A stretch of DNA of 64,000 nt, taken from the NCBI RefSeq assembly GCF_025989125.1, contig NZ_JAPDNR010000001.1:4762087-4826086 (forward strand), written 5' to 3'. The stretch comes from Chitinophaga nivalis. Its GTDB lineage: Bacteria; Bacteroidota; Bacteroidia; Chitinophagales; Chitinophagaceae. Under the pieces are notes generated by a model. The model was given only the letters and a program-made list of their open reading frames with translations, had not been told where the DNA came from and did no database searches. This document shows positions 39,875 to 49,299 of the stretch, piece by piece (the stretch's first letter is position 1; every line of letters starts with the position of its first letter). The position numbers and the translations under genes are program-made.

Positions 39875-41527
39875 TTACTGCCGCATCTGTTTATAGGCAT
39901 TAATGAGTCCGTTGGTACTGGCGTCATGATTGGTGATCACATCATTGTTCTCTAGTTCCGGCAATATTCTGCTGGCGAGCTGTTTACCCAGTTCCACGCC
40001 CCATTGATCGAAGCTGTAGATATTCCAGATAACACCCTGCACAAATATTTTGTGTTCGTATAGGGCTATCAGTGAGCCCAGCGAACGAGGCGTGATCTCT
40101 TTCACGAGGAAGGAGTTGGTAGGCCGGTTGCCGCTGAATACTTTAGACGGTAGAATTTTTGTTATTTCCGCCGCCGGGGTATTGGCTTTTTCCAGTTCTG
40201 CCCGTACTTCTTCCGCTGTTTTACCATTCATCAGTGCTTCCGTTTGTGCGAAGAAGTTAGACAACAGTTTTACATGATGATCGCCAATAGGATTGTGGCT
40301 GATGGCCGGCGCGATGAAGTCGCAAGGAATCAGGCGGGTACCCTGGTGAATCAGCTGATAGAAAGCATGCTGGCCATTGGTACCTGGTTCGCCCCATACA
40401 ATCGGACCTGTTTCATAGCTTACCTGGTTGCCGTTACGGTCGGTGGATTTACCGTTGCTTTCCATATTTCCTTGCTGGAAATAGGCGGCAAAGCGATGCA
40501 GGTACTGGTCGTATGGCAGAATGGCTTCTGTGGCGGAGCCAAAGAAGTTGCCGTACCACAGGCCAATGAGCGCCATGATAACGGGTATGTTGGCTGTCAG
40601 CGGTGTTTGCGTAAAGTGATTGTCAACGGCGTGGGCGCCATCCAGCAGCTGGATGAAGTTATCGTAGCCGATGGTGAGTGCAATGGATAAACCAATGGCA
40701 GACCACAGTGAGTAACGGCCGCCTACCCAGTCCCAGAATTCAAACATGTTGTTGGGATCAATACCGAAGGCAGTTACTGCTTTTTCGTTGGTAGAAAGGG
40801 CTACAAAGTGTTTCGCTACCGCTTTTTCATCCTTTGCATGTTCCAGGAACCAATTGCGCGCTGTATGGGCATTGGTCATGGTTTCCTGGGTCGTAAAGGT
40901 TTTGGAAGCGATGAGGAAGAGGGTTTCTTCCGGTGTTACTTTTTTCAATGTTTCTGCAATGTGGGTACCATCTACATTGGAAACGAAATAAGTTTGTATG
41001 TTAGGTTTCCAGTAAGGTTTCAGGGCTTCTGTTACCATTACCGGGCCGAGGTCGGAACCGCCGATACCAATGTTGACGATATAGCGTATAGGCTTTCCCG
41101 TATAACCTTTCCATTCACCGGAATGAATCTGCCGGCAGATATGGTCCATCTTGTTCAGCACTGCTTTTACATCTGGCATGACATCGCGGCCATCCAGCAT
41201 CACCGGCTTATTGGAGGTGTTACGCAGCGCGGTATGTAATACAGCCCTGTTTTCGGTTACATTGATTTTTTCTGCACCAAACATGGCTTTTATCGCAGCT
41301 GGTACGCCACATTCTTCCGCCAGGCTTGATAACAGATTAAGGGTATCTGCGGTAATAATATTTTTGGAATAGTCAAAGAGTATATCTTCAAACTGCAGGG
41401 AAAACGTGCCGAACCGTTCTTTATCTTCCATAAATAAGGCACGCATGTGTACCTGTTTCATTTCTGTGGCATGCTTTTGCAACAACTGCCACGACTTGGT
41501 GGCGGTAGGATCAGTAGTCGGAAACAT
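39875..41527 (-). CDS. pgi: Glucose-6-phosphate isomerase
   Basis: 550 aa, full length for the family. Marks: 'TGKPIRYIVNIGIGGSDLGP', 'VSNVDGTHIAETL', 'LIASKTFTTQETM', the PGI signature 1 region, 'FEFWDWVGGRYSLWSAIGLS', 'QGNMESNGKSTDRNG', 'GPIVWGEPGTNGQHAFYQ' (Glu/His catalytic) and 'IYSFDQWGVELGKQLA' (signature 2, Lys). It interconverts glucose-6-phosphate and fructose-6-phosphate in the cytoplasm. Monocistronic. Confidence 0.98.
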   Translation of the reverse strand: MFPTTDPTATKSWQLLQKHATEMKQVHMRALFMEDKERFGTFSLQFEDILFDYSKNIITADTLNLLSSLAEECGVPAAIKAMFGAEKINVTENRAVLHTALRNTSNKPVMLDGRDVMPDVKAVLNKMDHICRQIHSGEWKGYTGKPIRYIVNIGIGGSDLGPVMVTEALKPYWKPNIQTYFVSNVDGTHIAETLKKVTPEETLFLIASKTFTTQETMTNAHTARNWFLEHAKDEKAVAKHFVALSTNEKAVTAFGIDPNNMFEFWDWVGGRYSLWSAIGLSIALTIGYDNFIQLLDGAHAVDNHFTQTPLTANIPVIMALIGLWYGNFFGSATEAILPYDQYLHRFAAYFQQGNMESNGKSTDRNGNQVSYETGPIVWGEPGTNGQHAFYQLIHQGTRLIPCDFIAPAISHNPIGDHHVKLLSNFFAQTEALMNGKTAEEVRAELEKANTPAAEITKILPSKVFSGNRPTNSFLVKEITPRSLGSLIALYEHKIFVQGVIWNIYSFDQWGVELGKQLASRILPELENNDVITNHDASTNGLINAYKQMRQ

Positions 41528-41569
41528 AAATAATTGTATTAAATCCGGGCCAAAAATAATCTTTTAGAT

Positions 41570-42376
41570 TTATGATTTCTGTTTTCTGTAGAATTGCCAG
41601 GAAATTGCGACGGCAATCATCCCGATGGCAATAATGCAGGCATGAACAATGGCATTCTCTGCTATCACGTTGGCAGCGCTTCTTTTCAGCAGGATGCCAT
41701 AGAAAGCCCATACACTAACAAGTGCATACACGATATTGTTGCGTAATAAAATCATACTGATGCTGAGAAGGGTGCCTGCGCCAATCATCACAATGGTATG
41801 GCTGATCTGTGACGGCACATCTCCGGTCCATCCGGCGTAGCTGAGTAATGCCGCCAGATTGGCCAGTGTGGCAATACTGATCCAGCCCAGGTAAATACTG
41901 AATGGAAGATAAATAAATATTTTTTCGGGTAGGGTAGCCGGCCGCAAGGCAATACCGAAATTGAGATGTATGCGGAACAGCGCGAACAACAGGATCAGCA
42001 TAATGCCCATACTCAATGGAATCAGGTTATAGTGCCAGGCAAACAACCAGCCGGCGTTGGCGATGGAGGTCACCATGAACCAGTCTTTTATATTGTTCAT
42101 CAGATAACTGAGTACTGCAGGTTGTTTCAGGGAGAAGGCCAGCCATAGCTGATAAATAATGAACGCCAGCAGCAACAGGTAAATAATTCCCCAGATAGAA
42201 AAAGTAATGTCTGCCGGTGTAAACAGGCTGGGATATTCTGCGGCTATCTGGCCGGTGGTTTTACCGTTGATGGGAATAAAAACAGCGAGTGCATTTGTGA
42301 CAACCGTGATGATAAAGCCAATGGTGTGAAAGACAGATTTATTTTTGTAATGGAGGGTTTCGTGGGTTTTCATCAT
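41570..42376 (-). CDS. TspO-like tryptophan-rich membrane protein, long form
   Basis: 268 aa from ATG 42376; earlier in-frame starts add a stretch without helices and run into the prfB promoter region. Seven to eight hydrophobic segments. 'FTPADITFSIWGIIYLLLL' is close to the TspO/MBR signature (F-x-P-A-x-x-T-F-S-x-W), and 'NAGWLFAWHYNL' is rich in Trp. TspO proteins bind porphyrins; this longer family in Bacteroidota is of unknown function. Confidence 0.72.
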   Translation of the reverse strand: MMKTHETLHYKNKSVFHTIGFIITVVTNALAVFIPINGKTTGQIAAEYPSLFTPADITFSIWGIIYLLLLAFIIYQLWLAFSLKQPAVLSYLMNNIKDWFMVTSIANAGWLFAWHYNLIPLSMGIMLILLFALFRIHLNFGIALRPATLPEKIFIYLPFSIYLGWISIATLANLAALLSYAGWTGDVPSQISHTIVMIGAGTLLSISMILLRNNIVYALVSVWAFYGILLKRSAANVIAENAIVHACIIAIGMIAVAISWQFYRKQKS

Positions 42377-42527
42377 AACAAATAACACATTTTTGACTGT
42401 TACGGACATATGGTTGCAGCCGGATGCCGCAAATATTATGCTAGAAGGGGATCGCACCGGTAAGGAAAAAATTGTCAATTTGCTTTACATTAGTAGATTT
42501 CTACATTTTTACATACATTTGCCAGCT

Positions 42528-43623
42528 ATGACAGCTGAGCAACTTAAAGCTATGAGGGACCGTTTATATGTCCTGGGAGGTTTTCTTTAACGTCCCTGAC
42601 CGAATAGCTAAAATAGAAAATGATAAACAATTAAGCCTGGCACCCGGATTCTGGGATGATAATGCCAGAGCGACTTCGATTCTGAAGGAAATTAAGGTAA
42701 ACAAGTATTGGGTTGACCTTTATGATCAGGTAAATGCGGCTATTGAAGATAGCGGTGTACTCAATGATTTCTTTAAAGAAGGAGAAGCCACAGAACAGGA
42801 AGTGGAACAAGCTTATGAAGCAGCCCTTTCTGCATTGGATGACCTGGAGTTTAAGTCTACCTTAAACCAGCCTGAAGATGAAATGCCTGCTGTATTAACC
42901 ATTAACTCCGGTGCGGGCGGCACGGAAAGCCAGGATTGGGCGGAAATGCTGCTGCGTATGTATCGGATGTACGGGGAGAAGCAGGGCTGGAAGGTTTCTG
43001 AAATTGATACACAGTATGGGGAAGGAGCCGGTATCAAATCCGCTACACTGGAATTTGATGGCGACTTTGCCTATGGGCATCTCAAAGCGGAAAGCGGTGT
43101 ACACCGCCTGGTGCGCATTTCTCCTTTTGATTCCAATGCGCGCAGACATACGTCTTTCGCCTCCGTGTATGTATATCCGTTAGTAGATAATACTATTGAG
43201 ATAGCTGTGAATCCTGCAGACCTGGAATGGGAGTTTTACCGTTCCGGTGGTAAGGGTGGACAGAACGTAAACAAGGTAGAAACAGCCGTGCGTCTGAAAC
43301 ACGTTCCTTCCGGTATCATCATCGAATGTCAGCAGGCCAGAACACAGGGCGAGAACCGTGAAAAGGCGCTCACCATGTTAAAGTCCCGCCTGTATGAAGA
43401 AGAACTGCGTAAACGGGAAGAGCTGAAAAATGCCGCCAATGCCAATAAACGCAAAATCGAATGGGGATCACAGATCAGGTCGTACGTATTCCATCCGTAC
43501 AAAATGATCAAAGATCACCGGACCGATTTTGAAGTGGGCAACGTAGGACCTGTCATGGATGGTGAACTGAACGGATTCATCAAGGCGTATCTGATGATGC
43601 AGAAGGAAGAGGACAATAATTAA
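42528..43623 (+). CDS. prfB: Peptide chain release factor 2, programmed +1 frameshift
   Basis: Frame 0 starts at ATG 42528 (MTAEQLKAMRDRLYVLGGFL) and meets TAA at 42588-42590. Shifting +1 at CTT (42585-42587) continues into the 345-codon main frame ending at 43623, giving '...GGFLNVPDRIAKIEND...', which fits the RF2 N-terminus. GGGAGG at 42575-42580 gives the internal Shine-Dalgarno-like stimulator 4 bases before CTT. RF2 marks follow: 'SGAGGTESQDWAEMLLRMY', the stop-recognition region 'RISPFDSNARRHTSFAS' and the catalytic 'RSGGKGGQNVNKVETAVRL'. It ends translation at UGA and UAA. The frameshift stop is UAA, not the usual UGA. Confidence 0.93.
42575..42591 (+). promoter_or_regulatory. prfB: prfB +1 frameshift site
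   Basis: GGGAGG-TTTT-CTT-TAA-C: an SD-like hexamer, a slippery CTT followed by T, and a stop codon. This is the standard layout of RF2 autoregulation except that the stop is TAA. Confidence 0.85.
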
Positions 43624-43668
43624 TAACTATCGACTAATAATCATTTAGCAGACAGTTTTTACAACCCT

Positions 43669-43676
43669 TATTTTTG
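43669..43676 (+). promoter_or_regulatory. -7 box of the pruA promoter
   Basis: TATTTTTG fits TAnnTTTG; it lies 60 bases before the pruA start and 45 bases past the prfB stop. The -33 box is not clear. Confidence 0.45.
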
Positions 43677-43736
43677 CAGCGGAAACACTGGATAATTGTT
43701 TAGTTATTAACTAATACACCAAAAAAATCTGATTAA

Positions 43737-45368
43737 ATGAATACAGGATATTTCGAGTATGCAGCACCGGCCAATGAGCCTGTTTTAAGCTATGGCCCTG
43801 GTACTGCTGAGAGAGCAGCGCTGAAAAAACAACTGGCAGCGTTTAAAGCAGAAGTGGCGGATATACCTATGTATATCGGCGGAAATGAAGTACGTACCGG
43901 TAAGACGGTAGACCTGCGTCCGCCGCATGAAATCAAACATAAACTGGGACACTTCCATATGGGAGATGCCAGCCACGTGAAAACGGCCATCGCAGCTGCG
44001 TTGGAAGCACGTGAAAAATGGGCTAACATGGACTGGGAAACACGTGCCGGTATCTTCCTGCGCGCTGCTGACCTGATTGCCACCAAATATCGTTACCACC
44101 TGAACGCTGCTACCATGCTGGGTCAAAGCAAGAATGCTTTCCAGGCTGAAATAGACAGCGCTTGCGAACTGATCGACTTCCTGCGTTACAATGTACATTT
44201 CCTCAGTGAAATCTACCGCCAGCAGCCGGTGAGCGCACCAGGTATCCACAACAGAACAGAATACCGTCCGCTGGAAGGTTTCGTACTGGCAGTGACACCA
44301 TTTAACTTTACCGCTATTGCCGGTAACCTGCCTACTTCTGCTGCCATGTGCGGTAACGTAGTAGTATGGAAACCCGCTAATACCCAGGTATATGCGGCTA
44401 ATGTGATCATGAAAATACTGATCGAAGCCGGCTTGCCTGCAGGTGTTATCAACCTGGTATATGCCAGTGGTCCGGTGATCGGAGAGGTATGTTTTGCAGA
44501 TCCTCACTTCGCAGGTATCCACTTTACCGGTTCTACCGGGGTATTCCAGACCATGTGGAAAACAATCGGTGAAAACATCAGCAAATACAAATCCTATCCG
44601 CGTATCGTAGGTGAAACCGGTGGTAAAGACTTTGTGCTCGTTCACAAATCTGCCGACGTAGACACTACCGTTACGGCACTGGCTCGTGGTGCTTTCGAAT
44701 ACCAGGGTCAGAAATGTTCTGCCGCTTCCCGCGCTTATCTGCCCAGCAATATTGCGGAAGAAGTGAAAACCAAACTGGCAGCTGAACTGAAAACCATGAA
44801 AGTGGGTACCACAGAAGATTTCAGCAACTTTATCAATGCCGTGATCGACGAAAAATCTTTCGATAAAATCGCCAGCTACATTGATAATGCGAAGAACGAT
44901 CCGAAAGCAAAAATCATTGCTGGCGGTAACTACAATAAAACAGAAGGTTACTTCATTGAGCCTACCGTTATTGAAACAACGGATGCCAATTATGTAACCA
45001 TGTGTGAAGAAATATTCGGACCTGTATTAACGATCTACACCTACGATGCTGAACAATTCGACGACATCCTGGTAACGGTAGATAAGACTTCCGAATACGC
45101 CCTCACCGGCGCCATCATTGCCCAGGACCGCTATGCCGTGGAACTGGCTACCAGAAAACTGGTAAACAGTGCTGGTAACTTCTACATCAACGATAAACCT
45201 ACCGGTGCCGTAGTAGGTCAGCAACCTTTCGGTGGCGCCCGCGCATCCGGTACCAACGATAAAGCCGGCTCCATGCTGAACCTGTACCGCTGGTTAAGTG
45301 CCCGCAGCATCAAAGAAACCTTTGTACCTGCCACTGACTACCGTTATCCGTTCCTGAAAGAAGCATAA
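43737..45368 (+). CDS. pruA: L-glutamate gamma-semialdehyde dehydrogenase (P5C dehydrogenase)
   Basis: 543 aa aldehyde dehydrogenase of the single-domain P5CDH type. 'VTPFNFTAIAGNLPTSAAMCGN' and 'WKPANTQVYAANVIMKILIEAGLPAGVINLVY' are the NAD site, 'RIVGETGGKDFVLVH' carries the catalytic Glu, 'FEYQGQKCSAASRAYLPS' the nucleophile Cys. The end is typical ('PFGGARASGTNDKAGS'). It oxidises glutamate semialdehyde to glutamate in proline breakdown. No putA next to it. Ends in a strong terminator. Confidence 0.96.
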   Translation: MNTGYFEYAAPANEPVLSYGPGTAERAALKKQLAAFKAEVADIPMYIGGNEVRTGKTVDLRPPHEIKHKLGHFHMGDASHVKTAIAAALEAREKWANMDWETRAGIFLRAADLIATKYRYHLNAATMLGQSKNAFQAEIDSACELIDFLRYNVHFLSEIYRQQPVSAPGIHNRTEYRPLEGFVLAVTPFNFTAIAGNLPTSAAMCGNVVVWKPANTQVYAANVIMKILIEAGLPAGVINLVYASGPVIGEVCFADPHFAGIHFTGSTGVFQTMWKTIGENISKYKSYPRIVGETGGKDFVLVHKSADVDTTVTALARGAFEYQGQKCSAASRAYLPSNIAEEVKTKLAAELKTMKVGTTEDFSNFINAVIDEKSFDKIASYIDNAKNDPKAKIIAGGNYNKTEGYFIEPTVIETTDANYVTMCEEIFGPVLTIYTYDAEQFDDILVTVDKTSEYALTGAIIAQDRYAVELATRKLVNSAGNFYINDKPTGAVVGQQPFGGARASGTNDKAGSMLNLYRWLSARSIKETFVPATDYRYPFLKEA

Positions 45369-45393
45369 GCGCCCGCTAAAGGACATTATAAAC

Positions 45394-45441
45394 AAACCGT
45401 TTCAGGTATTACTCCGGTAATTCCTGAAACGGTTTTTATTT
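45394..45441 (+). terminator. Terminator of pruA
   Basis: AAACCGTTTCAGG (45394-45406) and CCTGAAACGGTTT (45423-45435) form a perfect 13-bp stem followed by TTATTT. Confidence 0.9.
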
Positions 45442-45456
45442 AAGAGGGCTATTTAG

Positions 45457-45464
45457 TACTTTTG
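45457..45464 (+). promoter_or_regulatory. -7 box upstream of the small membrane protein gene
   Basis: TACTTTTG fits TAnnTTTG, 25 bases before the ATG at 45489. The upstream box would lie in the terminator tail. Confidence 0.5.
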
Positions 45465-45488
45465 TGCCCTTAAATCAACGCAGTACCT

Positions 45489-45860
45489 ATGCAGACAGAC
45501 ATTATATCTACCTACTTCAGTGAGCACCATAAACAACGCAGGGTAGCAGATCTGGAACAACGGCTGCTGGCTGCCGGGGTACCGGCACAGGAAGCCAGTG
45601 TACAGGCGTTGGCAGGTTTTCAGGCTTTGCTGAAAAAAGAAACAAAGAAGAAAGGAATCAAGGCACTGATAGGGTTGATTATCGCTTTGGTATTGCTGAC
45701 AAGGGTGGTGATGGCAGTCAATCAGCAGGGTACTTTCCTGCAGATATCTGTTTCGCTGGCAGTGATTGCCTATACCTTGGTAAGCAGTCTCATATGGGGC
45801 CTGCAGTTGTTTGCCCTGAAAGAAGAAATCACAGGTTTCCGTGATCTGCGGAAATTATAG
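45489..45860 (+). CDS. Small membrane protein of unknown function
   Basis: 123 aa. The N-terminal ~55 residues are helical and charged ('EHHKQRRVADLEQRLLAAGV'), followed by two membrane helices ('ALIGLIIALVLLTRVVM' and 'ISVSLAVIAYTLVSSLIWGL') and a short charged end. No known motif. It has its own promoter box and faces the convergent peroxiredoxin gene. Confidence 0.7.
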   Translation: MQTDIISTYFSEHHKQRRVADLEQRLLAAGVPAQEASVQALAGFQALLKKETKKKGIKALIGLIIALVLLTRVVMAVNQQGTFLQISVSLAVIAYTLVSSLIWGLQLFALKEEITGFRDLRKL

Positions 45861-45956
45861 TTATCATCGCTTTTATATCCATGCACCCGGGGTGCATTAC
45901 CGGATGGTTATATCCTGCGGAGAGTGATCACAGCAGGATATAGCCAGGTAAGGATA

Positions 45957-46475
45957 TTATTTGATCTTTCGTAACGCCGCCAGTGCTTCGGTGACGTGTT
46001 TTTCCCCATCCCGCAGGGAATTGAAGGTGTGTATCACGACTCCCTGTTTATCTACAATATAAGTAACCCGACCCGGGATCACAAAGGTCTTAGGCACCCC
46101 AAACAGTTTACGCACTTCATTTTTCGGATCACTCAGTAAGGTAAACGGCAGGTTGTGATGGGTAGCAAAACTTTTATGGGAAGCTACCTTGTCGGCGCTG
46201 ATACCAATGACCAGCGCACCCAGTTGCTGGAATTCCTGATAGGAATCCCGGAAGGAGCAGGCTTCTTTGGTACATACGCTGGTTTCATCTTTCGGATAGA
46301 AATAAATTACCAGCGGCTGTTTCCCTAAAACCGTATTAATATCAAAGTTTTTACCATGCTGATCCTGCAAGGTAAAGGATGGGACTTTATCTCCTGTTTT
46401 AATCTGGGCGCCGGAACTGGTACCCCATAGTTGAAGAAAGGCGGTCATAGCGATAATGAGCTTTAGTATTTTCAT
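45957..46475 (-). CDS. Secreted peroxiredoxin, Bcp/PrxQ type
   Basis: 172 aa. Signal peptide at 1-22 (MKILKLIIAMTAFLQLWGTS). The thioredoxin-fold peroxidase reads 'PSFTLQDQHGKNFDI', then 'VIYFYPKDETSVCTKEACSF' with peroxidatic Cys in SVCTKEAC and the second Cys five residues on, as in PrxQ, and 'NEVRKLFGVPKT', 'YIVDKQGVVIHTFNS'. It reduces peroxides in the periplasm. Most Bcp proteins are cytoplasmic, so the signal is a notable variant. Confidence 0.88.
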   Translation of the reverse strand: MKILKLIIAMTAFLQLWGTSSGAQIKTGDKVPSFTLQDQHGKNFDINTVLGKQPLVIYFYPKDETSVCTKEACSFRDSYQEFQQLGALVIGISADKVASHKSFATHHNLPFTLLSDPKNEVRKLFGVPKTFVIPGRVTYIVDKQGVVIHTFNSLRDGEKHVTEALAALRKIK

Positions 46476-46588
46476 ATACTTTATTTGCAGTTGCTAAAGT
46501 ACGAAGAGATCAGCATAAAGCCCGGGGGAATATCAGGGGAGAAATCCTTGCTGTACCTGCCGTAGGCACAGCAAGGAGGGGAGCCGTT

Positions 46589-47212
46589 TTAGAAACGGAA
46601 AAGAAAACCGAAATGTACATTGTTCAGCCCAAAGCCGGAACTGATACCACCACTGGTCTCTGTTTTTTTGTATCTGATATCTCCCATTTTGTCAGTACTA
46701 TGGGTCAGGTATAACAGGCTGCCCAGGTTGCCAGTGACAGCTACCCGGGGAGTGACGTTAAATAGCAGACCCGGTGTGTAATAAATCCCGAAGGAGGTAC
46801 TTTTCCCCGGGTAAATGGAAGAGGGAATGTCAATGGTGGATTTACTGAAGGAAGCCTGGAGCTGCACATCATTGTAAATGGAAAATTTGCTGTTCCACAG
46901 TGGTTGTTCATAACGAATAAAAGGAGCCACCTGCCAGCCGGTGGTTTTGGAAGCAGGATTTGGTTCGCCCGACGACTTTGTCTGGTAGTAACCAACAGCA
47001 AGACCGATAGAAAACCTTTCATTCAGATAACGGCCATAGGAGGGACTAATGTTGAACGAGGAAACTTTAGATTCGGCGGATCCTTCCTTGTTCTCCTTAG
47101 TAGAGCGAAAACCGACAGCGCCGCTGACATAGTTCTTTTTTACCTGTGCCTGTGAATGTACTGCCAGTAGCAGGTTTGCGAGGGTGAGTACCCGGAAAAA
47201 GTGTTGTTTCAT
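46589..47212 (-). CDS. Outer-membrane beta-barrel protein
   Basis: 207 aa from ATG 47212, chosen because it starts the signal peptide (MKQHFFRVLTLANLLLAVHS, AQA cleavage). The mature part alternates polar/hydrophobic strands ('YVSGAVGFRSTKENK', 'NISPSYGRYLNERFSIGLAVGYYQ', 'YYTPGLLFNVTPRVAVTGNLG') and ends with 'FGLNNVHFGFLFRF', the aromatic end residue of barrel proteins. Eight-stranded OmpX/OmpW-like size. Function unknown. Confidence 0.8.
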   Translation of the reverse strand: MKQHFFRVLTLANLLLAVHSQAQVKKNYVSGAVGFRSTKENKEGSAESKVSSFNISPSYGRYLNERFSIGLAVGYYQTKSSGEPNPASKTTGWQVAPFIRYEQPLWNSKFSIYNDVQLQASFSKSTIDIPSSIYPGKSTSFGIYYTPGLLFNVTPRVAVTGNLGSLLYLTHSTDKMGDIRYKKTETSGGISSGFGLNNVHFGFLFRF

Positions 47213-47334
47213 AAATGTAGAATGGCGTTTATATAAATAATATATTAATGTTTCGGCATACCTGAAATGCAAATATTTAATTGCTTATCTAGCAGTTTTC
47301 TGATTTTCAACTTTTTATCTGTAGCATTAATCAT

Positions 47335-47342
47335 TATTTTTG
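47335..47342 (+). promoter_or_regulatory. -7 box of the pyrR-pyrB promoter
   Basis: TATTTTTG fits TAnnTTTG, 19 bases before the TTG start of pyrR. No clear -33 element. Confidence 0.45.
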
Positions 47343-47361
47343 GCCCCTAAAACGTTGTGTT

Positions 47362-47892
47362 TTGAAAACCATACTTAACGACAGGCAGATGACTATTACG
47401 ATAGACAGGCTTTGTCATCAGTTGATAGAAAATCATTTACAGTTTGAAGAAACCGTGTTGATCGGATTACAGCCAAGGGGGATTTATCTTTCCGGCAGAA
47501 TCCATAAAACACTGTTACAACTCTTACCCGGAACGCATATCGATTATGGTAAACTGGATATCACTTTTTACCGCGACGATTTTAATCAAAGCAAAACGTT
47601 GCATGTTCCGAATGAAACCAGCATAGATTTTTCGATTGAAAATAAAAAGGTGGTGCTGATAGATGATGTGTTATATACCGGTCGTACTATCCGCTCAGCC
47701 CTCGATGCCATGCTCGACTTCGGCCGGCCGGCATCTGTAGAGCTGCTTACGCTGATAGACCGCCGTTTCAGCCGGCAGTTGCCTATTCAGCCTGACTATA
47801 CCGGACGTACCATTGATGCCTTTATTTCTCAGAAAGTAAGGGTGTTGTGGGAAGAACGGGATGGTAAAGACGAAGTAATTCTGATCGACTAA
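47362..47892 (+). CDS. pyrR: PyrR-like phosphoribosyltransferase / pyr regulator
   Basis: 176 aa with a TTG start that preserves the family N-terminus (KTILNDRQMTITIDRLCHQL); an ATG 27 bases later would cut it short. Type I PRTase motif 'KKVVLIDDVLYTGRTIRSAL' with the PRPP-binding DD, 'LITFYRDD'-like 'KLDITFYRDDFNQ', and 'DFGRPASVELLTLIDR'. In PyrR it binds pyr mRNA and has uracil PRTase activity. It lies directly before pyrB (50 bases), as in pyr operons. No pyr attenuator hairpin was seen in front of it. Confidence 0.9.
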   Translation: MKTILNDRQMTITIDRLCHQLIENHLQFEETVLIGLQPRGIYLSGRIHKTLLQLLPGTHIDYGKLDITFYRDDFNQSKTLHVPNETSIDFSIENKKVVLIDDVLYTGRTIRSALDAMLDFGRPASVELLTLIDRRFSRQLPIQPDYTGRTIDAFISQKVRVLWEERDGKDEVILID

Positions 47893-47942
47893 AACAAGTT
47901 CGATTTCAGTATTCAGATTTCATCCTTTATATTTGCACATTA

Positions 47943-48875
47943 ATGTCTCTTTCTGTAAAACACTTACTCGGAATCCGTGATCTGCAGCGCCAGGATATAG
48001 AACTTATTTTTCAAACAGCCGACCAGTTTAAAGAGGTTTTACAAAGGCCGATAAAGAAAGTTCCCACGCTGCGCGACACTACTATTGTCAATGTATTTTT
48101 TGAGAATTCAACCCGTACCCGTCTTTCATTTGAACTGGCGGAAAAGCGACTGGGCGCAGATACCCTCAATTTTTCTGCATCCGGATCTTCTGTATCCAAG
48201 GGAGAAACGCTGATAGATACGGTCAACAACATCCTGTCCATGAAAGTGGATATGGTGGTCATGCGTCACTCAGCCAGTGGTGCACCTCACTTCCTGGCCA
48301 AACACATTGATGTACCCATCCTCAACGCCGGCGACGGTATCAATGAACATCCCACACAGGCACTGCTGGACGCCTTTTCCATCCGGGAAAAACTCGGTAC
48401 CGTAACAGGCAAAAAGGTAGCTATCTGCGGCGATATCATGCACTCGCGGGTAGCATTATCCAATATTTACTGCCTGAAAAAACTGGGTGCGGAAGTAACC
48501 GTGGTAGGCCCGCCTACACTTATTCCGAAATATATGGCCGAAGCGCTGGGGGTGAATGTCAGCTACAATATCCGCGAAGCCCTGGCCTGGTGTGATGTAG
48601 CCAATGTGTTGCGCATTCAGCTGGAAAGACAAAATACACCACTGTTCTCTTCCCTCCGGGAATACTCCCTCGCTTATGGGGTAAACCGGCAGCTGCTGGA
48701 CAGCCTGCAAAAGGAAATCATCATCATGCACCCGGGACCAATCAACCGTGGGGTAGAGCTGAACTCTGATGTGGCCGACTCCGGTCAGTCTATTATCCTC
48801 GATCAGGTAGAAAACGGCGTAGCCGTACGCATGGCTGCACTGTACCTGCTGGCAGGTAAAAAAGCAGAACAATAG
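47943..48875 (+). CDS. pyrB: Aspartate carbamoyltransferase catalytic chain
   Basis: 310 aa. 'FFENSTRTRLSFELAEKRLG' is the carbamoyl-phosphate site, followed by 'SSVSKGETLIDTV', 'MRHSASGAPHFLA', 'NAGDGINEHPTQALLDAFSI', 'VAICGDIMHSRVALSN' and 'IMHPGPINRGVELNSDVAD'. It condenses carbamoyl phosphate and aspartate in pyrimidine synthesis. No pyrI next to it. Probably co-transcribed with pyrR. Confidence 0.97.
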   Translation: MSLSVKHLLGIRDLQRQDIELIFQTADQFKEVLQRPIKKVPTLRDTTIVNVFFENSTRTRLSFELAEKRLGADTLNFSASGSSVSKGETLIDTVNNILSMKVDMVVMRHSASGAPHFLAKHIDVPILNAGDGINEHPTQALLDAFSIREKLGTVTGKKVAICGDIMHSRVALSNIYCLKKLGAEVTVVGPPTLIPKYMAEALGVNVSYNIREALAWCDVANVLRIQLERQNTPLFSSLREYSLAYGVNRQLLDSLQKEIIIMHPGPINRGVELNSDVADSGQSIILDQVENGVAVRMAALYLLAGKKAEQ

Positions 48876-48891
48876 CCGCTTTATACAGACC

Positions 48892-48934
48892 GCTGTTTTG
48901 TTGTCATCACCTGATAGAGATGCAACAAAACAGC
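48892..48934 (+). terminator. Inverted repeat after pyrB
   Basis: GCTGTTTTGTTG (48892-48903) and CAACAAAACAGC (48923-48934), a perfect 12-bp stem with a 19-base loop, 16 bases after the pyrB stop. There is no T-run, so it may be a terminator of low strength. Confidence 0.55.
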
Positions 48935-49299
48935 AGATCCCTGTAGGCATGATGCTATAAGCCTGTAAGTATATAAGTATATAAGCCCAACAGGGTATAG
49001 GTGCTGTATTTCCTTATGATCAGCTACCGGAAATAATCCTCCAACGATTTCACTGCTCCATTACTGTATAAAAACGGATAGTCGTTACCGTTATCTCTAT
49101 GCAATTTCTTCACATAAATATCCGGCATCCTGCCCTGATAATTATTTATCAGAAAGCGTATATACGTTAGGGTTATATTTTTTCTATTGAAGAAGAATGT
49201 AGTATTTGTACCTTTCAGGTAACAGGCTGTTGAAAAAAATCAGCAGGATGTGGCGCTGTTCAGCCGGTCGGCAGAAACAGCAGGTACGCAGGTGATCGG
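48935..49299. other. Intergenic region with a possible coding remnant
   Basis: About 365 bases between convergent pyrB and SusC. On the minus strand an open frame of about 70 codons ends at TAG 49024-49026, reading '...NNYQGRMPDIYVKKLHRDNG' and 'YPFLYSNGAVKSLEDYFR'. It has no proper start and no domain I recognise. It may be the tail of a lost gene, or chance. Confidence 0.3.

Noticed and set aside
42514..42521. TACATTTG box just before prfB as its promoter
   Set aside because: It lies only 6 bases before the ATG and no -33 box fits at the right distance; the match may be chance.
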